From Haloechinothrix_A salitolerans (GTDB lineage Bacteria; Actinomycetota; Actinomycetes; Mycobacteriales; Pseudonocardiaceae), in NCBI RefSeq assembly GCF_039544105.1, contig NZ_BAABLA010000111.1: a DNA stretch of 64,000 bases, one strand, 5' to 3'. Of this stretch, positions 41,349-50,413 are shown piece after piece (the first letter of the stretch is position 1; each line of letters opens with the position of its first letter). Under the pieces are notes generated by a model. It saw only the letters and a program-made list of their open reading frames with translations, did no database searches and was not told where the DNA came from. Made by a program: the position numbers and the translations under genes.

Positions 41349-42299
41349 CTATCGGACGCGAGCGATACTCCGAAGAACCCAGCTGCGCACCAAACCGGCG
41401 CTCGCCGCGGCCAGCGCGAGCACCGCGAGCAGCATCGGCAGACCGACCCTGCCCTGCCCCGGCGGCAGCGCGTCGGCGCTCCCCGCGTTGGCGACCGCCT
41501 GGCCATCGCCGGACCCGTCCTCACCGAGTACACCGAAGGACGGCGCGTAGTCGCTGAAGCCAGAGCCGTAGCGCAAGCCAGGGGCGTGCGTGGAGAACGA
41601 CGCGTTGCGGTACGGGAACGTCGAGAACGCGCTCATCGGCGAGAACGCGCTGTAGTACGGCGCACCGATGCCGGTGTTACTCGGCTCGATCGGCGGGCTC
41701 GATGGGCCAGGTACCGATTGATCCCTGGGCTCGGGCGGGGGAGTTCCACCACCGCCGCCTGAGCCGCCGTTACCACCGTTGCCGCCATTCCCACCGGACG
41801 TCGGCGGGTCGTCCGAGCCGCCGACAAGGCCCTTCACGGCATCGGTGACCGGCTCCGTGGCCTTCTGAAGGGTCTCCGCGCCGTCTTGCACCGCGTCGGT
41901 GACCGGCTCCGTGGCCTTCTGGACCGACTTGGTCACGTCTTCCACCGGCTCCGTCACGGTCTTCACACCGGTGACGGTCACCTCGCACAGGCTCGGCAGC
42001 GTGATACCGAGCAGTGAAAGGCCACCGAGGGCGTCCAGCAGCTCGGACTTGGTCAGCGAGTAGGACCGCGTGCCTTCCGACACGGCACCGAGCCCGACCG
42101 TCGGCGCACCAGAGATACCGAGTGCGGAGGCCAGGTCAATCGACAACGGAGCACCCGCGTCGCCCCGCATTGTCTGACCGCAGCTGCTCGCGACAATCGG
42201 GGCGGCAGCCACTGCCGACCCGGGGAGCGCGAGCATCGCGGATGATGCGACAAGCACCGTCGCCGCGCCTGCCGCCACGTTGCGCCTCAGCTTGCTCAT
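41349..42299 (-). CDS. Proline/glycine-rich surface protein with C-terminal anchor (cluster member 2)
   Basis: The 316-residue protein has a signal peptide (about 1-32), then SSCGQTMRGDAGAPLSIDL, related to member 1. A region with repeated VTEPV/ATEPVTDAV motifs (about residues 110-150) follows, then a Gly/Asn-rich and Pro-rich linker, NAGSADALPPGQG, a transmembrane helix and the tail VRSWVLRSIARVR. The repeats KATEPVTDAV may form a helical stalk. The start ATG has AAGGTTGG; an upstream in-frame start would place residues before the signal peptide. Confidence 0.78.
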   Translation of the reverse strand: MSKLRRNVAAGAATVLVASSAMLALPGSAVAAAPIVASSCGQTMRGDAGAPLSIDLASALGISGAPTVGLGAVSEGTRSYSLTKSELLDALGGLSLLGITLPSLCEVTVTGVKTVTEPVEDVTKSVQKATEPVTDAVQDGAETLQKATEPVTDAVKGLVGGSDDPPTSGGNGGNGGNGGSGGGGGTPPPEPRDQSVPGPSSPPIEPSNTGIGAPYYSAFSPMSAFSTFPYRNASFSTHAPGLRYGSGFSDYAPSFGVLGEDGSGDGQAVANAGSADALPPGQGRVGLPMLLAVLALAAASAGLVRSWVLRSIARVR

Positions 42300-42399
42300 G
42301 TGACCAACCTTGCTCTCGTCGATGTCACCCAGTGTGCAATGGCCCACTGTTTAAAACAACGTGACTGGGTGCACTTCGTGACGCGAGCTCGGCAAACTT

Positions 42400-43362
42400 C
42401 TACCTCGCCGTGATTACACGGCGTACTGTCACTGCGCCAACCGCGGTAAGCAGCGCGATGGCGACCACGAACGGCGTGCGGGTGACGTGCTTGAGCGAGA
42501 TCGTCTCCGCCCTGACGTCCTCCTCGGGCGGTTCAGCGGCGGCTTCGCCCTGCTCAGCCGTGTTGCCACCGGCGGAATCGGCGGGCACGGGGAACCCTGG
42601 GACGTCGCGCTGTTGACGTCCCGGCTCCGAGCGGTCCGGCGCGGCGATGTCCGGCTGGGTGATCGACTGCTGGTCGGCCCCTGGCGCTGAATGCTCCACT
42701 TCGGTGACGCCGCTCTGGCCGAAGTCGGGCAGGGTGGAGGCGGCGTTGACTGGGGGCCCAGCCGGGGTGTCGGCGGGAGGCCCTGCCGGGGTGTCGGGGT
42801 CGCCTGGAAGGTCGGCCGACGGGCCGTCCGGCCGCTCGGGCTCCGGTTGCGGGGGCGGGGTGTGCGTCGGAGGCTGGGGGACGTCTGGGCTGGGGACGTC
42901 TGGCTGAGCGGGAACGTCAGGTGTCGGCATTCCTGGTGTCGGCGCGTCATCGCCCGCGCTTCCGGTGAGGAGGGACCTTGGCGCATCGGCGAGGCGGCTG
43001 ACCGTGGTAGTCACCGCGCCGATGACGCCGGACCCGTCGGCATCCGGCGCGGGATCGGTGCTTGGGCCTTCCGGCTCAGCGGACTCCGGTCCCGGTGGCG
43101 CTGGCGCGGGACCTGGCGGCTGGTCGCCTGGCGTGGGCTCGCCCGGGGCCGGCGACGGCACGTCCACGTCCGGTACGGCGTCGGCATCCGGCGCGGCGTC
43201 GGCGTCTCCGCCGGTCAGCGCACCGAGCGTGGCAGTGACCGACCCAAGCAGCGATGACCCGTCTTCGGGTTCCTCATCGGCCTGCGCGGACCCCACCGTC
43301 AACGGGCCGATACAGCCAACAACGAACGCGGCCAGCACCGCACCGAGATATCGCTTCACCAT
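42400..43362 (-). CDS. Proline-rich surface protein with C-terminal anchor (cluster member 3)
   Basis: The 320-residue protein has a signal peptide (about 1-28, ending SAQA). Then comes an extremely Pro/Asp/Gly-rich extracellular region with repeats such as PDVPSPDVPQPP and PAGPPADTPAGPPV, the motif LPDFGQS shared with member 1, a C-terminal transmembrane helix (about 294-312) and the basic tail VRRVITAR. The low-complexity region is probably an extended wall-spanning stalk. It is the first gene of the three-gene cluster. Confidence 0.77.
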   Translation of the reverse strand: MVKRYLGAVLAAFVVGCIGPLTVGSAQADEEPEDGSSLLGSVTATLGALTGGDADAAPDADAVPDVDVPSPAPGEPTPGDQPPGPAPAPPGPESAEPEGPSTDPAPDADGSGVIGAVTTTVSRLADAPRSLLTGSAGDDAPTPGMPTPDVPAQPDVPSPDVPQPPTHTPPPQPEPERPDGPSADLPGDPDTPAGPPADTPAGPPVNAASTLPDFGQSGVTEVEHSAPGADQQSITQPDIAAPDRSEPGRQQRDVPGFPVPADSAGGNTAEQGEAAAEPPEEDVRAETISLKHVTRTPFVVAIALLTAVGAVTVRRVITAR

Positions 43363-43512
43363 GGTGTCCCTTCACCGAACGACTGACACCCCGCGACCTG
43401 GTTGGCGCTCCTCCGGGTTGGAAACCTAACCGGAACGGGTGCATTTAGCGAAGCCCAGCGGCTCGGATTCACTCTCCAGAGCGTTGAGGGTCGTCTCGGA
43501 TAGGCTCACGCC

Positions 43513-44277
43513 ATGCTTATTGGCGCGCACGTCCGTGACGACGATCCGATCGCGGCGGCCCGCGAGCGCGAAGCCGAGGTCGTCCAGTTCTTCCTTGCCG
43601 ATCCCCAGGGGTGGAAGGCTCCGAAACCGCACCCGCACACAGACGAGATCACGGCATCCGACGTCGAGGTGTTCATCCACTCGCCGTACCTGGTGAACGT
43701 GGCGTCGCTGAACAACCGCATCCGGATTCCCTCGCGCAAGATGGTCTCGCAGCACGCGAAGGCCGCCGCCGAGGTGGGTGCGCGGGGCCTGATCGTGCAC
43801 GGTGGTCACGTCCGCAAAGGCGAGGAGCCCGATGCGGGCATCGAGAACTGGCGCAAGCTGTTCGAGCGCGGCAGCTTCGACGTGCCGATCCTGATCGAGA
43901 ACACGGCGGGCGGCGACAACGCGATGGCGCGCGATCTGGACATGCTCGCGCGGCTGTGGGAGGCGGTCGGCGAGTTCGAGCCAGGGTTCTGCCTCGACAC
44001 CTGCCACGCCTTCGCGGCAGGCTGGGAGCTCGACGACGCCGTCGACAAGGTCAAGGCCATCACCGGCCGGATCGACCTCGTGCACCTGAACAACTCACGC
44101 GACGAGTTCGGTTCGAACCGCGACCGGCACGCCAACATCGTCGGCGGCGACGGCACCATCGACTCACAAGTGCTCGCGGACGTCGCGGCCGCGGCCGGCG
44201 CGCCCGTGATCGTGGAGACCCCCGCCGAAGGCCAGGCGGACGACATCGCGTACCTCCGCAAGACGATCTCCCAATGA
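43513..44277 (+). CDS. nfo: Endonuclease IV (AP endonuclease)
   Basis: The 254-residue TIM-barrel enzyme cuts DNA at abasic sites. Motifs are LIGAHVRDDDP, IHSPYLVNVAS, VHGGHVRKG, LIENTAGGDN, CLDTCHAFAAGW, DLVHLNNSRDEFGSNRDRHANI and ETPAEGQ, covering the three-zinc site of the family. The gene lies between the surface-protein cluster (divergent) and the GT87 gene (convergent), interrupting a block that is otherwise contiguous in mycobacteria. Confidence 0.95.
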   Translation: MLIGAHVRDDDPIAAAREREAEVVQFFLADPQGWKAPKPHPHTDEITASDVEVFIHSPYLVNVASLNNRIRIPSRKMVSQHAKAAAEVGARGLIVHGGHVRKGEEPDAGIENWRKLFERGSFDVPILIENTAGGDNAMARDLDMLARLWEAVGEFEPGFCLDTCHAFAAGWELDDAVDKVKAITGRIDLVHLNNSRDEFGSNRDRHANIVGGDGTIDSQVLADVAAAAGAPVIVETPAEGQADDIAYLRKTISQ

Positions 44278-44386
44278 CGGGCGCCGTTGCCAACGGCGTA
44301 TGCGACGCCAGGAGTGCGAGCCTTGCGGCTCTCGACGCGATGTCGTTCCGCTAGTCGGGCGTCAAGACCTCGCGGGCAGTTGTCTT

Positions 44387-44444
44387 TCGCACGAACCGAT
44401 ACATTTGTATTGCGTGCGATGCGGCTGTATCGGATTTCGTGCGA
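44387..44444. terminator. Large imperfect inverted repeat between nfo and GT87 gene
   Basis: TCGCACGAACCGATACA and TGTATCGGATTTCGTGCGA pair over 17 bases with a 2-nt bulge and enclose 22 nt. It lies between convergent genes in a locally A+T-rich spot, so it may terminate one or both transcripts. A smaller palindrome (CGCCGTTGCCAACGGCG) lies at 44282, just past the nfo stop. Confidence 0.65.
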
Positions 44445-44454
44445 GACACCCACA

Positions 44455-46203
44455 TCACCACGGTGCGGGGCCGCTGCCAGCGCCCACCGGCGTCCGATCC
44501 CCGCCGGAACGGCCGAAGCGCAGCGTGACGACGTCTCGAGCGCGATCCAGCACCCCGCCCGCGGCGTCGTCCTCACCGCCTGCCCGCATCGGGTCCGTGC
44601 TCGGCCGGTAGATCTCGTACACGATCAGCGCGCACAGCCCGATCACCGCGAGGTCGCGCAGAACGACGGCACCGAGGAACCACTCCTCAGGCAGGCCCTT
44701 GTTGTCCACGCCGAGGTAGAAGTACATCCGGGGCACCCAGACCAGTGCGTCGATCGTCATCCAGCCGAGCAGCAGCCGCCAGTGCCCGATCGCCAGCACC
44801 GCCAACGGCACCAGCCACAGCGAGAACTGCGGGCTCCACACCTTGTTCGTCAGCAGGAACGCCGCCACCACCAGGAACGCCACCTGCGCCAGCCGCGGCC
44901 GCACCGGCGCTGACAGCGCGACCACCGCGATCGCGGCACAGCACAGCAGGAACAGCACGGCGGCGACGGTGTTCAGCGTCGCCGGTGCCTGGCCTGGCGC
45001 GAGCGGGCCGTCGAAGCCCTCCCAGCCGGTGAATACCCGCACCACGTTGTAGAGCGAGTCGGGATCCATGCCGCGCTCACTGTTGAGTCGGATGAACTCG
45101 TACCAGCCATCCGGGTAGCGCAGCGCGATCGGCAGGTTGACCGCGACGACGGTGCCGATAGCGGCGAACGTCGTCCCTGCCCATGCCCGCAGCTTGCCCG
45201 CGCGCAGGCACAGCACGAACAGCGGTCCGAGCAGGAACAGTGGGTATAGCTTGAACGCGGCGCCGACGCCGATCAGCACACCGGCGAGGCCCCATCGCCG
45301 CCGAGACCAGGCCAAGATCGCCCCGGCCGCGAACGCCGTGGCGAGGGTGTCGAAGTTCGTGAAGGCATGCACGACCGCCAGCGGTGACAGGGCGACCAGC
45401 GCGGCATCCCATGGTCTCCGCCGGGACGTCCGCGCGACGGACCACACCGTCACCAACCACGCGAACGCCAGGAACAACGCGATGAGATTGAAGTAGATCG
45501 CGACCGAGATCCCGCCGGGCAAAACGCCAGCGCGCACCCCGTCTTCCCATGCGCGCGTCGCCGTGGCCATCGCCCACTGAAACAGCCCAGTTAACGCCGG
45601 GTACTCCATGAACCGGACTTGGTCGCGATTGGCCAACTCGACGACGTGACCATTAGCGAACCGTAGTTGGCCGTCGACGACGTCGAACCGGTTTCGCGGC
45701 GTGAGCTGGTACCGCGCGCCGGTGGCATCCACGGCCGCCACGTCGTTGACGACCCGATACCAGTCGCCGTCGCCATGGATCGTGACGCTGGTCTTGCCGC
45801 CATCGCCGTTGCTCAGCTCAAGCCAGCCGTCCCGATACGGGAAGAAGCTCTCGTTGTTCAACCGCTCCGCCCCGTACAGGGGCACGATGTCGGAGTAGCA
45901 CATCGCGACGTACTGCCGATGCGAACTCCAGTCGAGGCTCGCGGTGCCGTCGTCGTTGACACGCTGCTGAATGCAGGCCGCCTTACCGAACCACGCGAAC
46001 GTCAGCGTGACGATGGCGAGCAGCAGCACGACGCGAAGCGGTGTCCAGAACCAGTGCCGCCCCACGAGGGCGTGCGCGCCGAGCGGACCGCCAATGGGCT
46101 TGCTCGCGGCGGCGGCGAGCGGCTCGGTCCAGGTCGGGATTACCCGGTCGGCCTCGCTCCGGGTGTGTTCGCCGAGCCAGGGGCGCGCTGACGGGGAGGG
46201 CAC
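44455..46203 (-). CDS. GT87-family (DUF2029) membrane glycosyltransferase
   Basis: The 582-residue protein has about ten transmembrane helices. GT87/DUF2029 features include VVHAFTNFDTLATAFAAGAILAWSRRRWGLAGVLIGVGAAFKLYPLFLLGP and the terminal WSPQFSLWLVPLAVL. GT-C enzymes of this family use polyprenyl-phosphate mannose or similar donors to build lipomannan and related glycans outside the membrane. The position next to ponA1 matches Rv0051 in M. tuberculosis. It starts at GTG, 68 bp after ponA1. Confidence 0.9.
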   Translation of the reverse strand: MPSPSARPWLGEHTRSEADRVIPTWTEPLAAAASKPIGGPLGAHALVGRHWFWTPLRVVLLLAIVTLTFAWFGKAACIQQRVNDDGTASLDWSSHRQYVAMCYSDIVPLYGAERLNNESFFPYRDGWLELSNGDGGKTSVTIHGDGDWYRVVNDVAAVDATGARYQLTPRNRFDVVDGQLRFANGHVVELANRDQVRFMEYPALTGLFQWAMATATRAWEDGVRAGVLPGGISVAIYFNLIALFLAFAWLVTVWSVARTSRRRPWDAALVALSPLAVVHAFTNFDTLATAFAAGAILAWSRRRWGLAGVLIGVGAAFKLYPLFLLGPLFVLCLRAGKLRAWAGTTFAAIGTVVAVNLPIALRYPDGWYEFIRLNSERGMDPDSLYNVVRVFTGWEGFDGPLAPGQAPATLNTVAAVLFLLCCAAIAVVALSAPVRPRLAQVAFLVVAAFLLTNKVWSPQFSLWLVPLAVLAIGHWRLLLGWMTIDALVWVPRMYFYLGVDNKGLPEEWFLGAVVLRDLAVIGLCALIVYEIYRPSTDPMRAGGEDDAAGGVLDRARDVVTLRFGRSGGDRTPVGAGSGPAPW

Positions 46204-46271
46204 GTCAGGACGTTACCGCACGCCACGAGCCGCGGTTGCGGGCCGGACGCGCACCCGCCGTCGCACCGGCG

Positions 46272-49100
46272 TCAGCTGCTCTCCTCCTGCGTCGCCTCGG
46301 AGGTCTGCTCCTCCTCTGTCGGCCTGCCGTTGCCGTTCCCGTTCCCCGGGAAGATGCTGCCGCCGCCATCGTCGCCGTCCTCGGTCGTCGTCGGCGCGGT
46401 CGTGGTGGTGGTCTCCTCCGGCCTGCCTGGCGGCTCCGGTTGCGGCCGCTCGGACTCCTCCGGCTCCTCGCTCGGCTCCTCGGTCGGTTCCTCCGTCGGC
46501 TCGGGTTCCGGCGGCGGCGGTGGCGGCTCACCCATCACCTCGACCTCGGGGAACGGCTCAAGCGGCAACCCCTCGTGATAGCGATTCATGAACTGCTGCC
46601 AGATCGACCCGGGAAGGCCGGAGCCATAAATCGGGGTGCCGTTGGCGTCCCTAATCGGCGCGAGCGCCTTGTCACCGACCCACGCGGCGGCCGCGATCTG
46701 CCGTGAGTACCCGACCATCCACGCCTGCGAGTTCTCCCCTGGATGGCCGGGTGCCTCGTGCGTACCGGTCTTGCCCGCGCACTCACGGCCGTTGGCGCAC
46801 CGCAGATCGGAGTAGCCCAGCACCGGCTCCAAGGTCATCGTGACGTTGCCCGCGATCTGTTTGCTCTTCTCCCTGTCCGGGGAGAACGCGGGCGTGCCCT
46901 TACGGTCGGCCTGATAGATGACGTCGCCGTCCGGCGTAGTGATCTTGGTGACCAGGTGTGAGTCCCGCCGCACGCCGTCCGCGGCGAAGGTCGCGTACGC
47001 GGACGCCAGGTCCTGCGGTGTGATCTTGTTGTCCCCACCGCCGATGGCGATGTTGCCGTCGACGTCGCTGACGGTCGACTTCTCGCTCACGCCGGCTTCC
47101 CGCACAGCCTTGACCACGGAGCGCGGACCGACGTCATTGAAAACCATGTCGAAGAACACGGTGTTGATGGAGCGCTTCATCGCCTCCATCACCGTGCAGT
47201 CCGGACACTGGTCGTTACCCGCGTTCCTGACCTCGGTGTCGCCGAACGTGCGCGGCGAGGTGCCGTCATAGGTCGCGTATGGTCCCTTCTCGCCCTTCTT
47301 GAGCAGCGCGAGGAAGTCGAAGGCCTTCATGGTCGAGCCAGGGTTGCGGCCCTTGCTCGCCCAGTTGACGTAGTCGGTTTCGTCGTACGGCCCGCCGTAG
47401 TAGGCCATGACCCCACCCGACGCCGGATCGACGGCGACGAACGCCTCGTGCAGCTTTTTCGGCTGGCCCTTCATGACACCGCGCACCACCTGCTCCGCGA
47501 TGCGCTGCGCTCGCTTGTCGATGGTGGTGTGGATGGTGTAGCCCGCCGTGCGTACCTGCTCCTCGGAGTAGCCGAGCGATTCCAGCTCGGACCCGATCGC
47601 GGCCTTGAGGTGGCGCCGCGACCCGTCGAAGCCCGGCGAGTCGGTCTTGTTCTCGTTGACCGGCTTCGGGAACGTGGCGGAAGCCCGTTCGGAGGACGAC
47701 AGCCATTTGTTCTCGACCATCTGGTCCATCACGTAGTTCCAGCGGCGCTCGGCGTACTCCAGGTTGTCCCCCCTGCTCGGCGCCTGGATGATGCCAGCGA
47801 GGTACGCGGCCTGGGCCGGGCTCAGCTTGCCGACGTCCTTGGCGAAGTACGCCTGCGATGCGGCCTGAACGCCGTAAGCGCCCCTGCCGAAGTAGATGGT
47901 GTTCAAGTAGGCGGTGATGATCTCCGTCTTGCTGAGCTGGTTGCTCATCTTGAACGCCTTGACGATCTCGGTCGCCTTGCGCGTGATCGTGTGGTCGTCG
48001 TTCTCAGTGGCCTTCTTCACGTACTGCTGCGTGATCGTCGAGCCACCACCGACACCACCGGTAAGCTGGTTCTTGGCCGCGCGCAGGATACCCATGACGT
48101 CGAAACCGGCATTGGTCTCGAACGTCTCGTCCTCCGCGGCGTAGACGGCGTGCTTGACCTTGTCGGGAACCTGGTCCGGTTCGAGCAGGACGCGGTTGCC
48201 ATCCGTGATGTCCTTGGCCATCACGCCGCCGTTGGAGTACATGTAGGTGACGGTTTTGTCCTGCGACGCCGCGACCTCGTACGGCGACGGCACGTCGAGC
48301 ACGAAATACAGCACGGTGAAGATCGCGATCGGGACCAGCACGAACACGGTCACCGCCGCGTAGCCGATCCTGCGGACGAGTCGCCACCTCTTCTGCTTCG
48401 CGGTGAGGCCATCGTCGACGTCTTCCTCGTCCGGATCACCGGGCAGGTCTGGACCCTGCTCGTGGTTGGCGACGAACGCGGTCATCTCGTCGTCGGCGGC
48501 GGGATCACGCCACATCGGGTCGCCCGCGGGCCGGTGGGTCAGCAATTCCGGCTCGGGCGGCTCCGTTCCCGTACCGCCGCTGAGCGGCGAGAACATCTCC
48601 GTCGCGTAGGCGTCATCCTGCTTGCCGCCAGGTGGCTGTCCCCTCGGTGGCGCGCCGGGTGGGGGCGCGCCGGGATGCCCATGGGGCGGTGCGGGCGGCG
48701 GCCCAGGACGCTGCCCCGGTGGCATTCCCGGTGGCGGCGGGCCTGGCTGGCCGCCAGCGGGCGGTCGCCCTGGGGCGCCGGGACGACCAGCGGGTGCGCC
48801 TCCCGGAGCGGGGCCGCCTGCGGGCGGGGGTGTCCGATGCGGGCGCGCGCGGCCGTCCGGTGACGCACCTGCCGGCCGCCCCTGTGACTGGCGAGGATCA
48901 CGGGCCGGACGGTTCTGCCGGGGCGGACGCTCGCCACCTGGCCCCTGCTGCGGGGCTCGCCGCCTGCCCTGCTCCGCACTCGTCGGCCAGCGTGGATCGT
49001 CACCTGGCCCGCGCGGACTGGGCCCACGGTCCTGGTCACTGCCAGGCCAGTTCGCGTCACCGTCCATGAATCGCCGTCCTGAGCTGCCGTCGTCTGTCAC
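46272..49100 (-). CDS. ponA1: Class A penicillin-binding protein PonA1-like
   Basis: The 942-residue bifunctional enzyme polymerises and cross-links peptidoglycan. A Pro/Gly/Arg-rich cytoplasmic tail (1-235) precedes one transmembrane helix (about 245-268). The GT51 glycosyltransferase has AAEDETFETNAGFD and GGSTITQQYVKKAT. The transpeptidase has SxxK at Ser589-Lys592, SIN at 644-646 and KTGT at 777-780. A Pro/Glu/Thr-rich extracellular tail of about 80 residues ends it. The cytoplasmic tail is longer than in many homologues and could bind regulatory proteins. The GTG start follows GGAGA. Confidence 0.97.
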   Translation of the reverse strand: MTDDGSSGRRFMDGDANWPGSDQDRGPSPRGPGDDPRWPTSAEQGRRRAPQQGPGGERPPRQNRPARDPRQSQGRPAGASPDGRARPHRTPPPAGGPAPGGAPAGRPGAPGRPPAGGQPGPPPPGMPPGQRPGPPPAPPHGHPGAPPPGAPPRGQPPGGKQDDAYATEMFSPLSGGTGTEPPEPELLTHRPAGDPMWRDPAADDEMTAFVANHEQGPDLPGDPDEEDVDDGLTAKQKRWRLVRRIGYAAVTVFVLVPIAIFTVLYFVLDVPSPYEVAASQDKTVTYMYSNGGVMAKDITDGNRVLLEPDQVPDKVKHAVYAAEDETFETNAGFDVMGILRAAKNQLTGGVGGGSTITQQYVKKATENDDHTITRKATEIVKAFKMSNQLSKTEIITAYLNTIYFGRGAYGVQAASQAYFAKDVGKLSPAQAAYLAGIIQAPSRGDNLEYAERRWNYVMDQMVENKWLSSSERASATFPKPVNENKTDSPGFDGSRRHLKAAIGSELESLGYSEEQVRTAGYTIHTTIDKRAQRIAEQVVRGVMKGQPKKLHEAFVAVDPASGGVMAYYGGPYDETDYVNWASKGRNPGSTMKAFDFLALLKKGEKGPYATYDGTSPRTFGDTEVRNAGNDQCPDCTVMEAMKRSINTVFFDMVFNDVGPRSVVKAVREAGVSEKSTVSDVDGNIAIGGGDNKITPQDLASAYATFAADGVRRDSHLVTKITTPDGDVIYQADRKGTPAFSPDREKSKQIAGNVTMTLEPVLGYSDLRCANGRECAGKTGTHEAPGHPGENSQAWMVGYSRQIAAAAWVGDKALAPIRDANGTPIYGSGLPGSIWQQFMNRYHEGLPLEPFPEVEVMGEPPPPPPEPEPTEEPTEEPSEEPEESERPQPEPPGRPEETTTTTAPTTTEDGDDGGGSIFPGNGNGNGRPTEEEQTSEATQEESS

Positions 49101-49182
49101 GAATCAGTCTCCAGAGTGAACATTGTCAGCACAGCCCGCCCCCGCGACGGCACGGGGGAGTCGAAAGCGTGGCTCGGGACGG

Positions 49183-49596
49183 TCACGGCGTGGCGGACTT
49201 CCGGGGTCGGGTGCGAGGAGCGCGTGTTCCTGGCTCGCCAGTGCCGACAACGTAGGACAGCGCGAGATGGTTCCAGCGGCAGGCGAAACACACCTCAACG
49301 ACATACACGGTGAACTCGGCGAACAGCTCGGCCATCCGTTCCAGCTCGTCCGGCTTCCGCGCGGAACCTGACGCGTGCTGGAGTTCATCCCCGAAGACCC
49401 ATGCGACCAGGGCCATCCGTTGCTTTGCGCACACCGGACACGGGTGCTCGATGGACTCACCGTGGTGCCGGGCCGCCTGGGTGAGGTACGGGTTCGCGTC
49501 GCAGATGTCGTCGGTCGAGACGTGTCCCGCGCGCCACCGCGCGAGCAACGCCCTGCGCCGGAGGGCGTAGTCGACGATCTGCCGCTGGTTTCGCAC
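49183..49596 (-). CDS. DUF5318 family protein
   Basis: The 137-residue protein matches the mycobacterial Rv0049 family: RRRALLARWRAGHVSTDDICDANPYLTQAARHHG, then CPVCAK and CFACRW, two CxxC pairs suggesting a zinc site, with a basic tail. It lies directly upstream of ponA1 as in mycobacteria. Function is unknown. Confidence 0.88.
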   Translation of the reverse strand: MRNQRQIVDYALRRRALLARWRAGHVSTDDICDANPYLTQAARHHGESIEHPCPVCAKQRMALVAWVFGDELQHASGSARKPDELERMAELFAEFTVYVVEVCFACRWNHLALSYVVGTGEPGTRAPRTRPRKSATP

Positions 49597-49705
49597 GAGA
49601 ACAGCCTACGTGCCTACGGCCGGTTCACCACAGGTTCGGAATGCGGACCGGGGTGCGGGGAAAGCGTCGTTCACCACATCGCGTCCGCCATCATGCTGCG
49701 TTCGA

Positions 49706-49722
49706 TGTATCGACGCGATATA
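49706..49722. promoter_or_regulatory. PadR-type operator
   Basis: TGTATCGACGCGATATA contains perfect TATCG/CGATA arms around ACG, extended by one mismatch. The TATCG...CGATA pattern is the common PadR operator. It lies about 83 bp before the padR-like start, fitting autoregulation. Confidence 0.65.
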
Positions 49723-49804
49723 GTGGCTCGGTAGATTGCGGCGATGGAACGGATGACTGTGGTTCGGCCATTGCCGCACGTCGAGCAGGCAAAGGAGGTG
49801 CCTA

Positions 49805-50359
49805 ATGCTGGAGTTCGCGATCCTCGGGCTGCTGCACGAGGCACCCATGCACGGCTATGAGCTGCGCAAACGCCTGCACGACACGTTGGGAATGTTCCGG
49901 ACGTTCTCCTACGGCTCCGTATATCCGACCCTCCGCAGGCTGCAACGTGCCGGACTGATCGCCGAGGAGCCCGGAACGGCGACCGACACCGAGAACCGAG
50001 CATGGGGCCGGAAGGCGCGGCGGGTGTACAAGCTCACCGCGGAAGGCAAGGAGCGGTTCGGCGAGCTACTCGGCGACGCCGGTCCACAGACATGGGACGA
50101 CGAAGGCTTCGGCGTCCACCTCGCGTTCTTCTCCCGCACCCCGGCCGACGTCAGGATGCGGATCCTCGAAGGACGTCGCAGGCGAGTCGAGGAGCGGCGC
50201 GAAGGCTTGCGGGCCGCGCTGGCGCGCGCCGAGGAGCGGATCGACCGCTACACCAGGGAATTGCATCGGCTGGGGCTGGAAAGCAGTGAACGAGAAGTGC
50301 GGTGGCTCAACGAGCTCATCGCACACGAGCAGGCGGAGCAGCGCGGTCAGCACGGCTGA
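49805..50359 (+). CDS. PadR family transcriptional regulator
   Basis: The 184-residue regulator has the PadR winged helix (LEFAILGLLHEAPMHGYELRKRL, FSYGSVYPTLRRLQRAGLIAEE, ARRVYKLTAEGKERFGELL) and a C-terminal coiled-coil dimerisation domain rich in Arg/Glu (about residues 115-180). It matches Rv0047c, which lies next to ino1 in M. tuberculosis as here. The ATG has AAAGGAGG. It is transcribed with ino1, 54 bp ahead, so it may control myo-inositol phosphate synthesis. Confidence 0.92.
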   Translation: MLEFAILGLLHEAPMHGYELRKRLHDTLGMFRTFSYGSVYPTLRRLQRAGLIAEEPGTATDTENRAWGRKARRVYKLTAEGKERFGELLGDAGPQTWDDEGFGVHLAFFSRTPADVRMRILEGRRRRVEERREGLRAALARAEERIDRYTRELHRLGLESSEREVRWLNELIAHEQAEQRGQHG

Positions 50360-50413
50360 CTCGCTCCGCTGACAAGCACGACACATCACACACCTAGTGA
50401 AGGAGAAACCGGC

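Noticed and set aside
47448..48863. 471-codon open frame antisense to ponA1
   Set aside because: Opposite conserved penicillin-binding domains; product shows shadow composition only.
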